Source of the DNA: Gammaproteobacteria bacterium
Lineage (GTDB): Bacteria > Pseudomonadota > Gammaproteobacteria > JAURND01
Direction: 5' to 3'
NCBI GenBank assembly: GCA_035546635.1
Contig: DASZWJ010000046.1
Location: forward strand, 99,716-163,715
DNA length: 64,000 nt
The position numbers were made by a program, and so were the translations under genes. The notes beneath the pieces are model-generated. The model ran no database searches and had not been told where the DNA came from. It saw only the letters and a program-made list of their open reading frames with translations. This document shows, one piece after another, positions 61,120 through 64,000 of this stretch; position 1 is the first letter of the stretch, and each line of letters opens with the position of its first letter.

Positions 61120-61339
61120 CTTATACGAGAACCTTTTGAGATTTTGAAATAAAGATTCAATTTCCCAGCGTCGCAAATAAATCGCGATTGCATTCTTCGG
61201 GTTTTGATTGGTAGCCACTATCATCAATTCCCCACTTAAATATCAAACGCGCTATGGTAGCCGTATCAATATTGAACTCTCGAAAAAAGCTTGTTAATCG
61301 CTTATAACATGATGCTGGGCTATCTATTACTACAGCCAT
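61108..61339 (-). pseudogene. IS4-family transposase remnant
   Basis: The minus strand begins with DSPASCYKRLTSFFREFNID and ATIARLIFKWG, which reads like the N-terminus of IS4-family transposases (S-x-Y-R-R-L-x-R-F-F, then ARL). After a deletion and frame shift it continues RRWEIESLFQNLKRFSYKL, like the C-terminal YREK-region W-x-I-E-x-x-F-x-x-L-K motif. Most of the catalytic core is absent, so the element is dead. No terminal inverted repeats were found. It fills part of the gap before the next gene. Confidence 0.7.
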
Positions 61340-61548
61340 TTTTGAATAGGCTTATTGTCCTAGTTGCTAACAAGGCTAATCTGTCCCTATAGGGTACGAA
61401 AAATAACTCAAAAGTAATTTAAGGGCAAGAATTGAAATGGAACAAGGCAAGATTAACTTGTTTTAGTTTAATGAGAAGCAATACCATCAGCGCATCTCAA
61501 AAAATGTATAATCATTGCGACAAACCCAATCATTTAACCAGGTGCTCT

Positions 61549-62925
61549 ATGGAACAGAGAAGCGTATCTCCTTTTTATATCTTAGTGATTATTTTACTCG
61601 AAGGCTTTGTGACGATCTCAGTAGAAATTCTCGCCATTCGTCAATTGCTGCCCGAGGTTGGCAACAATATTATCATCACCAGCTTAATCATTGGGATTTT
61701 CTTATTATTTTTAGCCTACGGTTATCAAGCAGGCGGCCGTCAGCATAAAAACCTATTTAAAGCCCTGCAGCGCAATTTCTTCCTAGCAGCCATTGGCATT
61801 GGTCTTGGCTTATCGTTTCTTTTTATCGATACATTTTTCTCCGTCGGCCGACATTTAGAAGTCAATCTACTCGCCATATTAGTCATTTATCTGTTGCTTA
61901 TCATTGCCCCAATTACTTATCTTCTGGGTCAAACTGTACCCATCACCATGAATCTATTGCCTGCACAAACGGTGGGCGCCCTGGGTGGAAAAGTCCTATT
62001 TTTAAGCACGATTGGTTCTTTTTTAGGTGCAGTTTTAACTACAGTATTGTTGATGAATTTTCTCGGTGTCGCATGGACTGTCATTATTAATTATCTGATT
62101 CTGGCGAGCTTAATACTACTCATCACACCTACGCCACAGCGACTGATTATGATTTTGGTTTTACTCATGCTGGGATTTGTAGTGTATGTTGTAAATCGCG
62201 GCATAGAAACGCGTATGTTTGTTGAAACTACACCTTATGGTAACTATGAAGTCCAAAAAGAACAGGTTTATGGCCAACCCGGTAAGATATTATCCATTAA
62301 TCGTTCACACAGTTCGTTTTTATCTGCACAAAAAAAGGGGTTTCCCTATATAGAAACGATCAAAAATATTTTATTTAAACATATGGCATTAAGAAATAAA
62401 GATATCTTAGTACTAGGCGCAGGTGGCTTTACCTTATCGGCAGAAAATACTTACGGTAACCGCTTTACCTATGTGGATATTGAGCCGCGCATTTATCCTA
62501 TCGTCGAGCAACATTTCTTAAAACCAATCAATGGCACTTTTATAGCCGCTGATGCGCGCCGTTTTGTGAAAGAACATCCGCACAGTTTTGATGCCATTGT
62601 CTCAGATACCTTCAGCAACATTGCTAATATCCCAAGTCAGCTATTAACCGTGCAGTATTTTCAGGATTTGAAACACGCTTTGAAACCCGGGGGTGTGGCT
62701 ATCTTTAACATCATCGCTTCACCCTTTTTGAAAACCACGTACTCAAAACGAGTTGATAATACCTTACGCGCTGCATTTGGCACCTGCTTGGCTTATCCGC
62801 TGTTTTTTACGACCCAGGACTTAACCAATATTATTTACGTCTGCCAGGACAATAAAGAATCTCATGATACGATGATTTATACGGATAATTTGAATCGTGC
62901 GAATCTTGATATTTATTTTCAATGA
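61549..62925 (+). CDS. Membrane spermidine-synthase-like protein
   Basis: A 458-residue protein: seven or eight membrane helices (about 10-230, with EGFVTISVEILAIRQLLPEVG and LLGQTVPITMNL) fused to a C-terminal spermidine-synthase-like methyltransferase fold (about 240-450). The latter shows ILVLGAGGFTLSAENT, FTYVDIEPRIYPIV, DARRFVKEHPHSFDAIVSDT and LKHALKPGGVAIFNI. Such fusions are widespread and mostly uncharacterised; true spermidine synthesis is not assured because key SpeE residues are only partly seen. Start chosen by comparison with the hydrophobic N-terminus (CAGG upstream). Converges on nadK with a 9-base gap. Confidence 0.85.
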   Translation: MEQRSVSPFYILVIILLEGFVTISVEILAIRQLLPEVGNNIIITSLIIGIFLLFLAYGYQAGGRQHKNLFKALQRNFFLAAIGIGLGLSFLFIDTFFSVGRHLEVNLLAILVIYLLLIIAPITYLLGQTVPITMNLLPAQTVGALGGKVLFLSTIGSFLGAVLTTVLLMNFLGVAWTVIINYLILASLILLITPTPQRLIMILVLLMLGFVVYVVNRGIETRMFVETTPYGNYEVQKEQVYGQPGKILSINRSHSSFLSAQKKGFPYIETIKNILFKHMALRNKDILVLGAGGFTLSAENTYGNRFTYVDIEPRIYPIVEQHFLKPINGTFIAADARRFVKEHPHSFDAIVSDTFSNIANIPSQLLTVQYFQDLKHALKPGGVAIFNIIASPFLKTTYSKRVDNTLRAAFGTCLAYPLFFTTQDLTNIIYVCQDNKESHDTMIYTDNLNRANLDIYFQ

Positions 62926-62934
62926 GGCACTACC

Positions 62935-63828
62935 TCATTTATTCAAAGGTACTGCACTCCCCTGCCAACCCAATTTAGACCGCAACGTTTCAAAATAATT
63001 ATAATCCAGCGGATGAATAAGACGCAGCGTTTGGGATTTTTTCTCTATAATCAAAGTTTCGCCCGGAGAAATTGGCACACGTTTTTGTCCATCGCCACTG
63101 ATGTAAGGTATTGCCTCATTATTTTCCGGTATGCAGATGGAGATGCGACTATCAGCATCAAGTACAATTGGACGATTACTTAAAGTATGAGGAAACATCG
63201 GCACCAACACCACCGCATGCAAACCAGGATGCAAAATCGGACCACCCCCAGAAAGTGCATAAGCGGTAGAACCTGTGGGAGTCGCTACAATCAAACCATC
63301 CGCACGCATTTCGCACACGCTTTGGCCATTGACAGCAATGCTAAATTCAACCATATGCGCGATATTGCCAGCTGACAACACAATCTCATTCAAAGCCGGA
63401 ATAGCAACTGTCACCTGCGCTTGACGTTGAATATATCCGTTTAATAAAAAACGTTGTTCTTCATGATACTGTCCGTTAAGCAGTTGTTCTATTTTAGCAA
63501 ACTGGTGCGGGTAAATATCCGTCAGAAATCCCAAACGTCCGCGGTTAACACCGGCTACCGGCAGTGACTGATCTATCGCGACGCGCGCTGCATGCAGCAA
63601 GCTACCATCTCCCCCCACCACCAGCAAAATATCACAGGCTTCAGCCAAGCGATCTTGAGAGATACGTTCATCCGCATTTAAAGATAACTCAGGCGCAGTT
63701 TCGCGTTCAAATACCGTTTTATAACCACGGGTTTTTAAATATTCATAAAGCGCTTTGAAAGTTTCTTTAGAATTTTCCTGACGCTGCCTGCCAATAATGG
63801 CGACACGATTGAAGGTCTTTTCGGTCAT
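62935..63828 (-). CDS. nadK: NAD kinase
   Basis: A 297-residue enzyme phosphorylating NAD to NADP. The GGDGS motif is at 72-76 (LLVVGGDGSLLHA), VNRGRLGFLTD follows, then the NE/D region ALNEIVLSAG and TPTGSTAYALSGGGPILHP. Length matches E. coli (292). The ATG giving MTEKTFNRVAII is used; a longer frame runs into the family-A repeat and lacks similarity. Confidence 0.97.
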   Translation of the reverse strand: MTEKTFNRVAIIGRQRQENSKETFKALYEYLKTRGYKTVFERETAPELSLNADERISQDRLAEACDILLVVGGDGSLLHAARVAIDQSLPVAGVNRGRLGFLTDIYPHQFAKIEQLLNGQYHEEQRFLLNGYIQRQAQVTVAIPALNEIVLSAGNIAHMVEFSIAVNGQSVCEMRADGLIVATPTGSTAYALSGGGPILHPGLHAVVLVPMFPHTLSNRPIVLDADSRISICIPENNEAIPYISGDGQKRVPISPGETLIIEKKSQTLRLIHPLDYNYFETLRSKLGWQGSAVPLNK

Positions 63829-63862
63829 AGAATATCGCACTTCAAAGTTTAATGCGGCTCTT

Positions 63863-64000
63863 ATACAGCCATGACTTTTTTCCTTCTCCCCTTGTGGGAG
63901 AAGGTGCCCGCAGGGCGGATGAGAGGTAAGCTTGCAGTGGCTTTTGCTATAGTAAAGCCAACCCAAACTCACCCCTCATCCGCCCTCACGGGCACCTTCT
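63863..64000. repeat. Large family A palindrome cut by the window end
   Basis: Begins with ACAGCCATGACTTTTTTCC and CTTCTCCCCTTGTGGGAGAA, then an arm AGAAGGTGCCCGCAGGGCGG plus ATGAG that pairs with the right arm CTCATCCGCCCTCACGGGCA plus CCTTCT at the window end. The loop is about 50 nt (GCTTGCAGTGGCTTTTGC and beyond). The palindrome is expected to continue past the last base. Confidence 0.8.

Noticed and set aside
1..64000. CRISPR arrays, rRNA and tRNA genes
   Set aside because: No regularly spaced direct repeats were seen, and no GTTCRANNC-type T-loop with a matching cloverleaf was found on either strand by eye; short tRNAs could still be missed.

Overview
The window is a 64 kb chromosomal segment (roughly 40% G+C by eye) from a gammaproteobacterium that most resembles host-associated Legionellales (Coxiella, Legionella, Diplorickettsia and relatives). 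This rests on Gram-negative envelope genes (lpxC, an Mla-type transporter), an IcmC/DotE-like protein of the Dot/Icm (type IVB) secretion system, a possible EirA-like periplasmic protein, a giant Sel1/ankyrin/helical-repeat protein and several AT-rich orphan genes with effector-like character. Species cannot be assigned from the sequence alone.

Layout. 1-6.2 kb: a giant repeat protein whose reading frame runs off the left edge. 6.3-8.2 kb: decayed coiled-coil gene, dienelactone hydrolase, host-attachment-family protein, PEBP protein. 8.3-19.3 kb: long minus-strand block with the Mla-type lipid transporter, rdgB, prmC, prfA, hemY, hemX and uvrD. 19.5-24.4 kb: EirA-like candidate, hemC, 3-methyladenine glycosylase, an Rpn-nuclease remnant, a YqfO/NIF3-like protein, hemD and dsbB. 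24.5-28.9 kb: birA, lpxC, ftsZ, ftsA. 29.1-41.6 kb: GT9 glycosyltransferase, sucCD, slipin, amino-acid binding protein, NfeD protease, small membrane protein, yicC, pfkA, ubiE-ubiJ-ubiB, NAGPA-like protein. 41.8-45.5 kb: murD-ftsW-murG. 45.5-48.3 kb: coiled-coil orphan, HAD-IB phosphatase, orphan bufferin-like metallophore precursor, a 56-residue F-box-like gene. 48.5-58.4 kb: nitrilase-family hydrolase, photolyase, M20 peptidase, argS, DUF945 protein, SPOR/FtsN-like protein, hslVU. 58.5-64 kb: IcmC-like protein, Ser-rich orphan, IS4 remnant, membrane spermidine-synthase-like protein, nadK.

Most genes are conserved housekeeping genes for haem synthesis, cell division and peptidoglycan, ubiquinone, the TCA cycle, translation termination and proteolysis. 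Several normally contiguous clusters are broken: dcw is split into murD-ftsW-murG and ftsA-ftsZ-lpxC, hemC/hemD/hemXY are dispersed, prfA and prmC are pushed apart, and slipin is separated from NfeD.

The most unusual content is intergenic. There is a rich set of long palindromes and REP-like repeats. Two elements (13.6 kb and 53.9 kb) have unrelated, near-perfect outer stems around the same 52-nt conserved core, inside which a small hairpin shows three compensatory base-pair changes. Other long palindromes lie at 7.15, 12.5, 23.7, 60.1 and 63.9 kb. Some repeats have run into gene ends and supply protein termini. No rRNA, tRNA, CRISPR array, intact insertion sequence or prophage was recognised.
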